Source: Campylobacteraceae bacterium (lineage in GTDB: Bacteria; Campylobacterota; Campylobacteria; Campylobacterales; Sulfurovaceae). From it: a DNA stretch of 6,831 nucleotides. The first letter of the stretch is position 1; each line of letters opens with the position of its first letter. Shown one piece after another: positions 1 to 5,838 of this stretch. A program made the translations under genes and the position numbers. Location: assembly GCA_027023325.1 (NCBI GenBank), contig JALVVQ010000289.1, positions 1-6,831 of the forward strand. The letters are read 5' to 3'. The notes under the pieces were generated by a model. That model ran no database searches. It worked only from the letters and a program-made list of their open reading frames with translations, and was not told where the DNA came from.

Positions 1-333
1 TGCCACTTCGGGCCATCGGTAGCGACTCTCCTCCATGTCGTCCCAGACCATCTCATCTACCCCTATAGCAAAGAGAGATTCGTACTCGGGATTGATCCGC
101 TGGGTAATGACTTTTGCCAGGATCAGTTTATTGATAAAAAAGGTTGCAGTATGACCAAAGTAGAAGATCATGGGATGGCGTGTGGGTTCTGATTGTTTAT
201 AGAAGACGCTGTCCTCTTTGAGTAGTGCGAAGATCTTTTCATAGAGACTGTAGGTCTGTAAAAAGTAGGTGCGTATCTCTGCACGCTTTTTCTGAATATC
301 TGATCCGGTGAGGGTCACAGGCATATGTCGCAT
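1..333 (-). CDS. ovoA: 5-histidylcysteine sulfoxide synthase (OvoA-like), N-terminal part, cut by window edge
   Basis: The N-terminal 111 codons of a minus-strand gene are present and the rest lies to the left of the window. OvoA is a non-haem iron enzyme that joins cysteine to histidine at carbon 5 and forms the sulfoxide, the first step of ovothiol biosynthesis in the cytoplasm. What is seen is the start of a DinB-like helical domain. Residues 52-62 read RHPMIFYFGHT, continued by FFINKL (65-70), RINP (79-82) and GVDEMVWDDM (91-100), which I recognise as the N-terminal signature of the OvoA/EgtB group and especially OvoA. His61 is the expected first iron ligand; the HxxxHxE pair and the sulfatase-modifying-factor and methyltransferase domains would lie outside the window. 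The ATG at 333 has AAAGG six bases upstream; a second in-frame ATG lies three codons in. The divergent neighbour is a Cys-rich small protein. The family is confident; OvoA rather than EgtB is likely from memory of the motifs. Confidence 0.87.
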   Translation of the reverse strand, partial: MRHMPVTLTGSDIQKKRAEIRTYFLQTYSLYEKIFALLKEDSVFYKQSEPTRHPMIFYFGHTATFFINKLILAKVITQRINPEYESLFAIGVDEMVWDDMEESRYRWPEVA

Positions 334-380
334 AGAAAACCTTTAAGCTTTTGCTGATAAGATATGGGCACCTTTAAAAG

Positions 381-477
381 TTGATGTTTTTTGCCCAATA
401 CTCTGGCAGTCGCAGACGCAAGCGCCCATTGCATGGGTTGAGTGCTCCTTTGTCGCATTGAGCAAAAAACATTATTA
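381..477 (+). repeat. 97-bp structured repeat, copy 1 (MITE-like or RNA element)
   Basis: This is the first copy of an element that recurs in inverted orientation at 5739-5835, with 88 of 97 positions identical and no indels. Its ends form a long stem: 384-399 pairs with 457-472 (ATGTTTTTTGC against GCAAAAAACAT, then one C/A mismatch, then CAAT against ATTG). Inside is a small hairpin, CCCAT-tgc-ATGGG, at 425-437. It sits in the intergenic region between the divergent ovoA-like gene and the 69-aa gene, so it is upstream of both. No transposase is present in the window. It could be a non-autonomous mobile element, a REP-like sequence or a structured RNA; the sequence alone does not decide. Confidence 0.85.
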
Positions 478-526
478 GGGTCACTCATAAGTCTAACATA
501 AAAGATAAAACAAGCAAAGGAGCACC

Positions 527-736
527 ATGAGCAGCGGATGGGGATGCCAGCACTTGACCCGAGAGGGAGAAAATACGGAGTGGTGCAAGCTACTCAAAAA
601 GACCTGTGATCCGGGCTGTCATGGCTGTGTACTCTATGGAGAGTTTCTCTTCTCCAAGCCCGACACTCCTTCTAATGCGGCCTATGAGAAGCGAAAGGCC
701 AAGCGTAGGTCGGATGACCCACTAGGGGGGAAATAG
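527..736 (+). CDS. Small cysteine-rich hypothetical protein (69 aa)
   Basis: I do not recognise a named family. The protein has five cysteines at residues 7, 20, 27, 31 and 34. The last three form CDPGCHGC (27-34), a CxxxCxxC arrangement that, with His33 and perhaps Cys20, could bind a metal. A KPDTPSN segment follows (44-50) and then a strongly basic tail rich in Lys and Arg (55-61, 69). There is no signal peptide or membrane segment, so it is probably cytoplasmic. The gene looks real: a strong AAAGGAG at 516-522 stands four bases before the ATG, it fills the space between two genes, and it stops five bases short of the converging thioredoxin gene. It is divergent from the ovoA-like gene. 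A role in metal or thiol chemistry would be inference from the cysteines and neighbours only. Confidence 0.75.
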   Translation: MSSGWGCQHLTREGENTEWCKLLKKTCDPGCHGCVLYGEFLFSKPDTPSNAAYEKRKAKRRSDDPLGGK

Positions 737-750
737 GCGACCTAGCTTTT
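701..750. terminator. Stem-loop spanning both stop codons of the convergent pair; possible bidirectional terminator
   Basis: TAGGTCG at 706-712 is a perfect inverted match to CGACCTA at 738-744. Allowing G705 to bulge, the stem extends with AAGC (701-704) pairing to GCTT (745-748), and a run of four T (747-750) closes the plus-strand side. The loop is long (713-737) but contains CCC-acta-GGG (718-727), which can pair internally. The stem includes the last codons of the 69-aa gene and the stop codon of trxC. The position between convergent genes fits a terminator; the long loop and short T-run keep confidence low. Confidence 0.38.
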
Positions 751-1173
751 GGCCTTGACCCAGCTAATGATCTGTTCGGAACTCATGGCACCACTGACCC
801 TATCGACCTCAACCCCATTTTTAAAGAGTATCATGGTTGGGATGCTACGGATGCCGTATTGGGCTCCGAGTGTCTGCTCATTTTCTGTATTGACTTTGAC
901 AAACTGAGCTTTGAGCGGGAGTGAGGCTGCTGCCTGCGCAAAGGCAGGCGCCATCATCTTGCAAGGCCCGCACCACGGAGCCCAGAAGTCTACTACGACA
1001 GGCAGGTCGCTGCCGCCGACAAATTGAGAAAAATTCTGAGCCGTAGCCTCGATAGGCTTGGCATCGAGCAGAGACTGTTTGCAGTGACCGCAGTTGGCTT
1101 TGGCATAGCTCTCTTTTTGGGGGATACGGTTGATCTTGGCACAGTGCGGGCAAGTGACATTGAGTGTTGACAT
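742..1173 (-). CDS. trxC: Thioredoxin 2 (TrxC type, zinc-ribbon N-terminus)
   Basis: This is a cytoplasmic thiol-disulfide oxidoreductase of 143 residues, the usual TrxC length. Residues 1-32 form a zinc ribbon with two CxxC pairs, C8/C11 (CPHC) and C28/C31 (CGHC), which separates TrxC from the shorter TrxA. The thioredoxin fold follows, with the active site WCGPC at 67-71 and the cis-proline loop IPT at 111-113 (Pro112). It would reduce protein disulfides and normally be recharged by thioredoxin reductase, which is not in the window. The ATG at 1173 is chosen because AGAGGAG lies six bases upstream and the N-terminus matches the family. It converges on the 69-aa gene with a 5-bp gap and lies downstream of tRNA-Ala on the same strand. 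A TATAAT at 1201-1206 suggests its own promoter. Confidence 0.96.
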   Translation of the reverse strand: MSTLNVTCPHCAKINRIPQKESYAKANCGHCKQSLLDAKPIEATAQNFSQFVGGSDLPVVVDFWAPWCGPCKMMAPAFAQAAASLPLKAQFVKVNTENEQTLGAQYGIRSIPTMILFKNGVEVDRVSGAMSSEQIISWVKAKS

Positions 1174-1200
1174 AGAAAACTCCTCTGTTTTTTTGGAGTC

Positions 1201-1206
1201 ATTATA
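1201..1206 (-). promoter_or_regulatory. -10 box (TATAAT) for trxC
   Basis: Read on the minus strand, a consensus TATAAT lies 27 bases before the trxC start codon. A transcript starting about seven bases downstream would have a leader of roughly 20 bases containing the AGAGGAG ribosome binding site. No good -35 box stands at 16-18 bp spacing (the closest, TTCACT, is 20 bp away). The upstream sequence is T-rich, as is usual for sigma-70 promoters in Campylobacterota. Confidence 0.6.
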
Positions 1207-1263
1207 CAGGATAAAGAAGAGAAAAAAGTGAACTTAGGTTGCAAAGGTAGTGAAAAATAGGAA

Positions 1264-1339
1264 TGGTGGAGAATATCGGGATCGAACCGACGACCTCTTC
1301 GCTGCCAGCGAAGCGCTCTCCCAGCTGAGCTAATTCCCC
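1264..1339 (-). tRNA. tRNA-Ala (anticodon GGC)
   Basis: Reading the minus strand, all cloverleaf parts are visible. The acceptor stem GGGGAAT pairs with ATTCTCC with one G-U. The D-arm is GCTC/GAGC. The anticodon stem CTTCG/CGAAG encloses loop CTGGCAG, which places GGC as the anticodon. The T-arm GTCGG/CCGAT has loop TTCGATC. The discriminator is A and the 3' CCA is encoded in the DNA (1266-1264). Length is 76 bases. The anticodon reads GCC and GCU alanine codons. It lies between the phytase-like gene and trxC on the same strand, with a likely promoter of its own at 1356-1364. Confidence 0.97.
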
Positions 1340-1355
1340 GTTTTCTGAGAATGGG

Positions 1356-1364
1356 ATTTTAGCA
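1356..1364 (-). promoter_or_regulatory. Extended -10 promoter for tRNA-Ala
   Basis: On the minus strand the sequence TGCTAAAAT fits an extended -10 element (TGn plus TAAAAT) and ends 16 bases before the first base of the mature tRNA. No recognisable -35 hexamer stands upstream. The element lies in the 45-base gap after the phytase-like gene, so the tRNA can be transcribed independently of the glmM operon. Confidence 0.5.
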
Positions 1365-1384
1365 TAAGTATATTAAATTGGAGA

Positions 1385-2317
1385 TTATTCGAGTACTTCA
1401 AAATAGATCAAAAGTGTTCTTTGGAAAAAGTTGTCATTGTCATCACTGACCATCAGGTAGCGATGAGGGGAGACCTTTGTGAGTCCCTCAAAGTTGTCAT
1501 TTTTCCAGCCTTTGTCACTGGGCATTTTTGCCAGCACCTCTGTGCGGCAGAGCCCATGACTGATCTGGTCGAGATAGACTTTTTTGAGTGTGATGGTGCG
1601 GGGCTCTGTCAGCTTGGTATAGGCGCGCTCCAGCACCAGGATGTTGCCATCATCCATGACCTCTATGGCAGTGACAGCACTTTTCTTCTCGGGTTCTGCG
1701 AGAAAGTGCCACTGCTTTCCTGAGAGGGCGTAGAGTGTCTGCTTGCGTCTTTTATGCTTTTTGAGTGGGAGCTCAGCGGCAGTAAGAATACCGTATTTTG
1801 GGTGCCATGCGACAGATTCAAGCATCTTGTTGTTGCCGCGATAGTGTTTTTTATTGCTCAGTGGATTGGGAAGTTTCTGTTTGGCAAGTCTCTGTCCATC
1901 GAGGTTGAAAGTTCCGATTTTCGGTTTCCTCTCAAAAGAGATCAGCAGATGCCCTTTTGGATCAAAGGCCAACCCTTCGCTGTCTACTTTCTTTTTGAAC
2001 TTTTTGCCTTTTTCTTTGGTAAGGGCATGGGCGCCCAGCGGAGAGAGCCTTTCTATTTTCTCAGAGAAGGAGGCCTCAAAGCTGTAGAGCATGCCTTTGT
2101 CTCCCACCATATAGAGACGCTCATTTTTCTTGTCATAGGCGAGATCGGATGCTTCTGAGAAATGGATACCGGAGATCTGTGGAATGATGAGTTCTCTCTG
2201 GTCGAGGATCTTGATCTTGCCAACGCTGCGATTGATATCAGGAGGTGTGATATCGACAGGATAGACTTCTGCACGCAGCAGACTGAAGCATACCAGCAGC
2301 AGGAGAGAGCGGATCAC
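1385..2317 (-). CDS. Secreted esterase-like/phytase-like domain protein
   Basis: This protein of about 310 residues is predicted to be exported. Residues 1-16 form a short signal peptide (IRS, then LLLLVCFSLL, then RA before Glu17). Cys10 does not sit in a good lipobox, so it is probably periplasmic rather than a lipoprotein. The mature part carries the motifs of the phytase-like domain family (Pfam 13449): DSEGLAF (112-118), SFER (127-130), NNKMLES (162-168), ENILVLER-like strand near 226-231, NDNFEGL (273-279) and SDDND (291-295). The acidic, repeated-strand layout suggests a beta-propeller; the substrate is unknown and phytase activity should not be assumed. The start is set at GTG 2317, which overlaps the lspA stop as GTGA and has AAGGA nine bases upstream; starting at the longer upstream ATG (2365) would put 16 extra residues before the signal peptide. 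It is the last gene of the glmM-lspA operon. Confidence 0.83.
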   Translation of the reverse strand: MIRSLLLLVCFSLLRAEVYPVDITPPDINRSVGKIKILDQRELIIPQISGIHFSEASDLAYDKKNERLYMVGDKGMLYSFEASFSEKIERLSPLGAHALTKEKGKKFKKKVDSEGLAFDPKGHLLISFERKPKIGTFNLDGQRLAKQKLPNPLSNKKHYRGNNKMLESVAWHPKYGILTAAELPLKKHKRRKQTLYALSGKQWHFLAEPEKKSAVTAIEVMDDGNILVLERAYTKLTEPRTITLKKVYLDQISHGLCRTEVLAKMPSDKGWKNDNFEGLTKVSPHRYLMVSDDNDNFFQRTLLIYFEVLE

Positions 2318-2763
2318 GCTTGGGTTTCCTTGGTATGGGAAAAAAATTCTGCCCAGGCAATCCACCCTACACCAATAACCACAGCAATATCAGCGTAGTT
2401 AAAGACGGGATAGTTAAACCAATGGTGCCAGTAGATATAGTCTACGACCCCTTCGTGGATAAAGCGGTCGTAGAGATTGCTGGTGGCGCCACCCAGTAGC
2501 AGCCCCAGAGCAAAGGCATGACGCTTGACCAAACCTGAGACAAAGAGATAGGCAATGATGCCAGCGATGAGGAGTGCTTGTAGCCATTTGAGGTAGCTAC
2601 CCAGAAAGGCAAACATACTAAATGCCACTCCTTTGTTGTAATGCAGCTCCAGAGAAAGATAGGGGCTTTGCCAATCATACCCCAGTACAAAGATCTCTTT
2701 GATGCCCTGATCGATGACAAAAGTCCCTACGAGTACGAGGAAAAAGACAGCAAGCCGCCGCAC
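2314..2763 (-). CDS. lspA: Lipoprotein signal peptidase (signal peptidase II)
   Basis: LspA is an inner-membrane aspartyl protease that removes signal peptides from diacylglyceryl-modified prolipoproteins. The 149-residue protein has four hydrophobic segments (about 4-20, 45-55 with 58-77, 83-95 and 121-140). The conserved boxes are visible: Asp18 in FVIDQG, NKGVAFSM (43-50), GGATSNLYDR (91-100), GVVDYI (105-110) and FNYAD (121-125). Asp108 and Asp125 are the expected catalytic pair. The start is a GTG at 2763 that shares its first base with the last base of the glmM stop (TAGTG). No clear Shine-Dalgarno precedes it, so translation is probably coupled to glmM. The end overlaps the GTG of the phytase-like gene by four bases. 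Confidence 0.97.
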   Translation of the reverse strand: MRRLAVFFLVLVGTFVIDQGIKEIFVLGYDWQSPYLSLELHYNKGVAFSMFAFLGSYLKWLQALLIAGIIAYLFVSGLVKRHAFALGLLLGGATSNLYDRFIHEGVVDYIYWHHWFNYPVFNYADIAVVIGVGWIAWAEFFSHTKETQA

Positions 2764-4100
2764 TAGCTAAGCTCGCTTTTGAAAAAGGTTTCACACCGCT
2801 GCATCGTTGCCGCGAGTTTTGTGGCATCTTTGCCTTCGAGTAGGATACGGATGAGGTTTTCTGTACCGGAATAACGGAAGAGGTGACGCATACCGTCAGC
2901 CTCCACCTCTGCCATCAGTGCATCTATGCCGGGGATGCTTTCCAGAGCAGGTTTTTTGCCGATAGGCAGGTTGACCAAGAGTTGCGGATAGGAATCATAG
3001 GGGCTGAATGCTTTGCTGGCTTTTTCTCCGACACTTGCCAGATAGGCCAATGCCTGAAGGGCAGAGGAGATCCCATCACCGGTCTTGGCGTAGTCAGAGA
3101 AAATGATGTGTCCACTCTGCTCCCCGCCAAAATTGATGCCAAGCTCCTGCATCATCGCTACCACATGTTTGTCCCCTACTGCAGAGCGGTGCAGCGTGAG
3201 ACCGTGCTGGTCAAGGTACTCTCCCAGTCCCTGATTGCTCATGACAGTGGCTACCATGCCGTCTCCTTTGAGCATGTTATTGTGTTTGAGGTGTACTGCA
3301 AGGACCGCCATGAGCTTGTCCCCATCTACAATTTCCCCCTTCTCATCAACCATCACGACACGGTCAGCATCTCCATCTAAGGCGATCCCTACATCGGCTC
3401 TATATTCTCTGACTGCTTGTGCCAGAGATTCTGGATGCATGGCACCGCAACCCTCGTTGATGTTGAAACCGTCAGGTTTGTTTCCGATTACTTTGACATC
3501 AGCACCCAGCTCTTCCAGTACCGTAGGCGCAACGATGTAGCCTGCACCATTGGCACAGTCTACCACCACGCGCATACCAGAAAGGGTGAGCGGCTTGGGA
3601 AAAGAGTTTTTGATTTGCACGATATAGCGGCCTATGACATCATCGATACGCTTGGACTTTCCTATATGCTTGCCCGTTACCTGTGCCTTTTCAATGGCTT
3701 CATCGTTGGCATAGATCGCTTCTATCTCTTGCTCAATTTCTCTATTGAATTTATTTCCAGTACTGTCAAAAAACTTGATACCATTGTCATAAAAAGGATT
3801 GTGACTTGCAGAGATCATAATGCCGGCATCACAACGCATATTTTCTGTCAAAAAGGCGATAGCAGGTGTAGGCATAGGGCCGATTTGTATGACATTGTAG
3901 CCCACGGCGGTGAGTCCAGAGACGATGGCATTTTCTACCATATAGCCGCTTCGTCTGGTGTCCTTGCCGACCAGTATCTTGTTTGTCTTGGAGAGAGGAC
4001 GAAAGTAAATCCCTGTGGCCATGGCCAATCGCATGCATGCCATCGCGCTGACTTTTTCTCCTGCCTTTCCCCTTACCCCGTCTGTTCCGAATAATTCCAT
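2763..4100 (-). CDS. glmM: Phosphoglucosamine mutase
   Basis: GlmM interconverts glucosamine-6-phosphate and glucosamine-1-phosphate in the cytoplasm, feeding UDP-GlcNAc synthesis for peptidoglycan and lipopolysaccharide. It is 445 residues, the standard family length. Seen in order: N-terminal MELFGTDGVRG, the phosphoserine loop SASHNP (97-102) with active Ser99, the magnesium loop DGDADR (242-247), GGEQSGH in the sugar-binding domain, and the C-terminal phosphate-binding loop FRYSGTENLIRI. The start at 4100 matches the family and has GGAG eight bases upstream; the in-frame ATG at 4184 would add 28 residues that cross the promoter. It is the first gene of the operon with lspA and the phytase-like gene, and it is divergent from rpsT. 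Confidence 0.98.
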   Translation of the reverse strand: MELFGTDGVRGKAGEKVSAMACMRLAMATGIYFRPLSKTNKILVGKDTRRSGYMVENAIVSGLTAVGYNVIQIGPMPTPAIAFLTENMRCDAGIMISASHNPFYDNGIKFFDSTGNKFNREIEQEIEAIYANDEAIEKAQVTGKHIGKSKRIDDVIGRYIVQIKNSFPKPLTLSGMRVVVDCANGAGYIVAPTVLEELGADVKVIGNKPDGFNINEGCGAMHPESLAQAVREYRADVGIALDGDADRVVMVDEKGEIVDGDKLMAVLAVHLKHNNMLKGDGMVATVMSNQGLGEYLDQHGLTLHRSAVGDKHVVAMMQELGINFGGEQSGHIIFSDYAKTGDGISSALQALAYLASVGEKASKAFSPYDSYPQLLVNLPIGKKPALESIPGIDALMAEVEADGMRHLFRYSGTENLIRILLEGKDATKLAATMQRCETFFKSELS

Positions 4101-4149
4101 ACCTGTTCTCCGTGTAAAATAATCAACTTCATAGCAATTTCTTAGTGTT

Positions 4150-4163
4150 ATTTTAACAAAAAA
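4150..4163 (-). promoter_or_regulatory. Promoter of the glmM operon (T-tract plus TAAAAT)
   Basis: On the minus strand TTTTTTGTTAAAAT combines a six-T tract with a -10 box TAAAAT at 4155-4150. The leader to the glmM ATG would be about 43 bases. No -35 hexamer at normal spacing is apparent. The rpsT promoter facing the other way shows the same 14-base pattern with one difference. Confidence 0.6.
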
Positions 4164-4223
4164 GTGATTAATTGTTTGTCTCAAGCGACAGTTTTGGACT
4201 TCTCTTAATAAAATTTTAAACTC

Positions 4224-4237
4224 TTTTTTGGTAAAAT
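4224..4237 (+). promoter_or_regulatory. Promoter of rpsT (T-tract plus TAAAAT)
   Basis: TTTTTTGGTAAAAT carries a T-tract directly upstream of the -10 box TAAAAT (4232-4237). Transcription would start near 4244, giving a leader of about 66 bases. It matches the divergent glmM promoter at 13 of 14 positions, which supports both as the local sigma-70 pattern. Confidence 0.62.
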
Positions 4238-4254
4238 CCGCGAACTAATTAGAC

Positions 4255-4273
4255 TCTGTATCAAAGCTACAGA
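4255..4273 (+). promoter_or_regulatory. Stem-loop in the rpsT leader
   Basis: TCTGTA (4255-4260) and TACAGA (4268-4273) form a perfect 6-bp stem with a seven-base loop. It lies within the predicted rpsT leader, about 22 bases before the AAAGGA ribosome binding site (4296-4301). S20 is known to control its own translation in Escherichia coli, so a leader structure could be relevant, but no shared motif is shown here. Confidence 0.35.
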
Positions 4274-4309
4274 CCTATCAATCCAAGAATTTACTAAAGG
4301 ACACACCCT

Positions 4310-4579
4310 ATGGCAAACCATAAGTCAGCGAAAAAGAGAATTAAGCAGACCATCAAAAGAACAGAGAGAAACAGATATTACAGAACAAGACTGAAGAATA
4401 TCGTAAAGACAGTACATGAGGCAGTAGAGGCAAAAGATGTCGCAGCTGCAGCTGAGGCGTTTAAAATAGCAAACAAGAGCATCCATAGTTTTGTCAGTAA
4501 AGGCTTCCTCAAAAAAGAGACAGCATCCAGAAAAGTCAGCCGTCTCAACAAGCTTGTAAACAGCATCGAAGCTGCCTAA
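4310..4579 (+). CDS. rpsT: 30S ribosomal protein S20
   Basis: S20 is a primary binding protein of 16S rRNA in the small ribosomal subunit. The 89-residue sequence is the usual length, very rich in Lys and Arg, and starts with the family signature MANHKSAKKRIKQ. KTVHEAVEAKD lies in the middle and the end reads KGFLKKETASRKVSRL, which is typical of S20. AAAGGA (4296-4301) stands eight bases before the ATG. The gene has its own promoter, divergent from the glmM operon, and prfA follows 73 bases downstream on the same strand with no convincing terminator between them, so some cotranscription with prfA is likely. Confidence 0.98.
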   Translation: MANHKSAKKRIKQTIKRTERNRYYRTRLKNIVKTVHEAVEAKDVAAAAEAFKIANKSIHSFVSKGFLKKETASRKVSRLNKLVNSIEAA

Positions 4580-4652
4580 ACATCCCTTCCAACCCTCCAG
4601 GCCTTTTTTGGGCTTGGCTCGCGTAAAATCTATCACCTATTAGGATACAGTT

Positions 4653-5720
4653 ATGTTCCGAGAAAAACTCCAACCCTTTATTGACCGTTATGAAGAGATA
4701 AATGCCCTGTTGAGCACCCAGGAAATAGCCAGCAACATCAAAAAAATGACAGAGCTGAGCAAAGAGCAATCTGCACTGGCAAAACTGGTAGAGAAGGCCA
4801 AAGCCTATATCGAGGCAGACGATGCCATAGCAGAGAACAAAGAGTTGCTAGGAGATGAAGAGCTGGGGGACTTGGCCAAAGAAGAGCTTGCCGAGCTTGA
4901 GCCTATGCTGCCACAGCTGGAAGAGGAGATCAAGGTACTGATGATCCCCCGTGACCCCAATGATGATAAAAATATCTATGTGGAGCTTCGTGCCGGAGCA
5001 GGAGGCGACGAGAGCGCACTGTTTGTCGAAGATATCTTCAAACTCTATCTGCGCTATGCCGAGAAAATGGGCTGGAAGGTAGAAATCATGAGCTCCTCAG
5101 AAGGTACAGCAGGTGGCTACAAAGAGATGATCGCTCTGCTCAAAGGTGACGGTGCCTATAGCCAGCTCAAGTATGAATCAGGTGTCCACCGTGTGCAGCG
5201 TGTGCCGGATACAGAGACACAGGGCAGAGTTCATACCTCAGCGATCACGGTAGCGATCATCCCCGAAGTCGATGATGTCGAGGTGGATATCAAGCCCAAT
5301 GAGATCAAAATGGATGTCTACCGCTCCAGCGGGTGTGGGGGACAGTCTGTCAACACCACCGACTCTGCCGTGCGTCTGACCCATATCCCTACAGGTATCG
5401 TGGCAGCGATACAGGATGAGAAGTCTCAGCACAAGAACAGAGACAAAGCAATGAAAGTACTCAAAGCCAGAGTCTATGAAGCACAGTTACAGGCACAGCT
5501 GGACGAAGCCTCCGCAGACCGTAAAGCACAGGTAGGCTCAGGAGACAGATCCGAGAAGATTCGTACCTACAACTATCCGCAAAACCGTATCACCGACCAC
5601 CGTATCGGACTGACACTCTACTCGCTTGACCACATTATGAACAACGGCAACTTGGAGCAGGTCATCGAGCCCCTCACCGCCCATGCACAGGCAGAAGCGA
5701 TCAGGTTAGCCGGTCTCTAA
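4653..5720 (+). CDS. prfA: Peptide chain release factor 1
   Basis: RF1 recognises UAA and UAG stop codons on the ribosome and triggers hydrolysis of peptidyl-tRNA. The 355-residue length is typical. The N-terminal helical domain covers about 1-100; the codon-recognition domain has the RF1-type PxT motif as PDT (185-187) within RVPDTETQGR; RF2 would show SPF instead. The catalytic loop is GCGGQSVN (227-234) with Gln231, normally methylated by PrmC. SQHKNRDKAM (258-267) follows in the usual position. Cys228 just before GGQ replaces the alanine seen in Escherichia coli; this position is not strictly conserved. AGGA at 4642-4645 lies seven bases before the ATG. It follows rpsT on the same strand; a weak TAAAAT at 4624-4629 could give it its own promoter. 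Confidence 0.98.
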   Translation: MFREKLQPFIDRYEEINALLSTQEIASNIKKMTELSKEQSALAKLVEKAKAYIEADDAIAENKELLGDEELGDLAKEELAELEPMLPQLEEEIKVLMIPRDPNDDKNIYVELRAGAGGDESALFVEDIFKLYLRYAEKMGWKVEIMSSSEGTAGGYKEMIALLKGDGAYSQLKYESGVHRVQRVPDTETQGRVHTSAITVAIIPEVDDVEVDIKPNEIKMDVYRSSGCGGQSVNTTDSAVRLTHIPTGIVAAIQDEKSQHKNRDKAMKVLKARVYEAQLQAQLDEASADRKAQVGSGDRSEKIRTYNYPQNRITDHRIGLTLYSLDHIMNNGNLEQVIEPLTAHAQAEAIRLAGL

Positions 5721-5738
5721 GGAGCTATGGGGAACCTC

Positions 5739-5835
5739 TAAAAATGTTTTTTGGCCGATGCGACAAGGGAGCACTTAACCCATGCAATGGGCGCTTGCGT
5801 TTGCGACTGCCAGAGTATCGGACAAAAAACATCAA
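5739..5835 (-). repeat. 97-bp structured repeat, copy 2 (inverted relative to copy 1)
   Basis: This copy is on the minus strand relative to copy 1 at 381-477. The nine differences between copies are substitutions only. Its end arms, 5817-5832 and 5744-5759, pair with one internal mismatch. Where copy 1 has A-T at one stem position, this copy has G-C (both bases changed), and a C/A mismatch of copy 1 is C-G here, while a C-G of copy 1 is lost to T/C. The inner CCCAT-tgc-ATGGG hairpin is unchanged. It lies 18 bases after the prfA stop, between two plus-strand genes, so unlike copy 1 it is downstream of one gene and upstream of the other. Confidence 0.85.
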
Positions 5836-5838
5836 TTT

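Noticed and set aside
1754..2158. Plus-strand open frame opposite the phytase-like gene
   Set aside because: It is antisense to a gene with recognisable domain motifs and a signal peptide, and it has no ribosome binding site or family signature.
3417..4094. A 225-codon open frame on the plus strand opposite glmM
   Set aside because: It lies wholly antisense to a confidently identified GlmM, has no family features and is the typical shadow frame of a long gene.
4101..4184. A longer GlmM starting at ATG 4184
   Set aside because: The extra 28 codons cross the -10 box and leader, while the family N-terminus MELFGTDGVRG begins at 4100 behind a ribosome binding site.
4596..4617. Hairpin CCAGGCC/GGCTTGG between rpsT and prfA as an intrinsic terminator
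   Set aside because: The T-run is in the loop and not after the stem, so it lacks the form of a terminator.
5744..5832. The long stem of repeat copy 2 as the prfA terminator
   Set aside because: No T-run follows the plus-strand 3' arm, and copy 1 lies upstream of two divergent genes where a terminator role would not fit.
381..5835. A composite transposon bounded by the two repeats
   Set aside because: The enclosed genes are core housekeeping genes, and neither copy carries a transposase.
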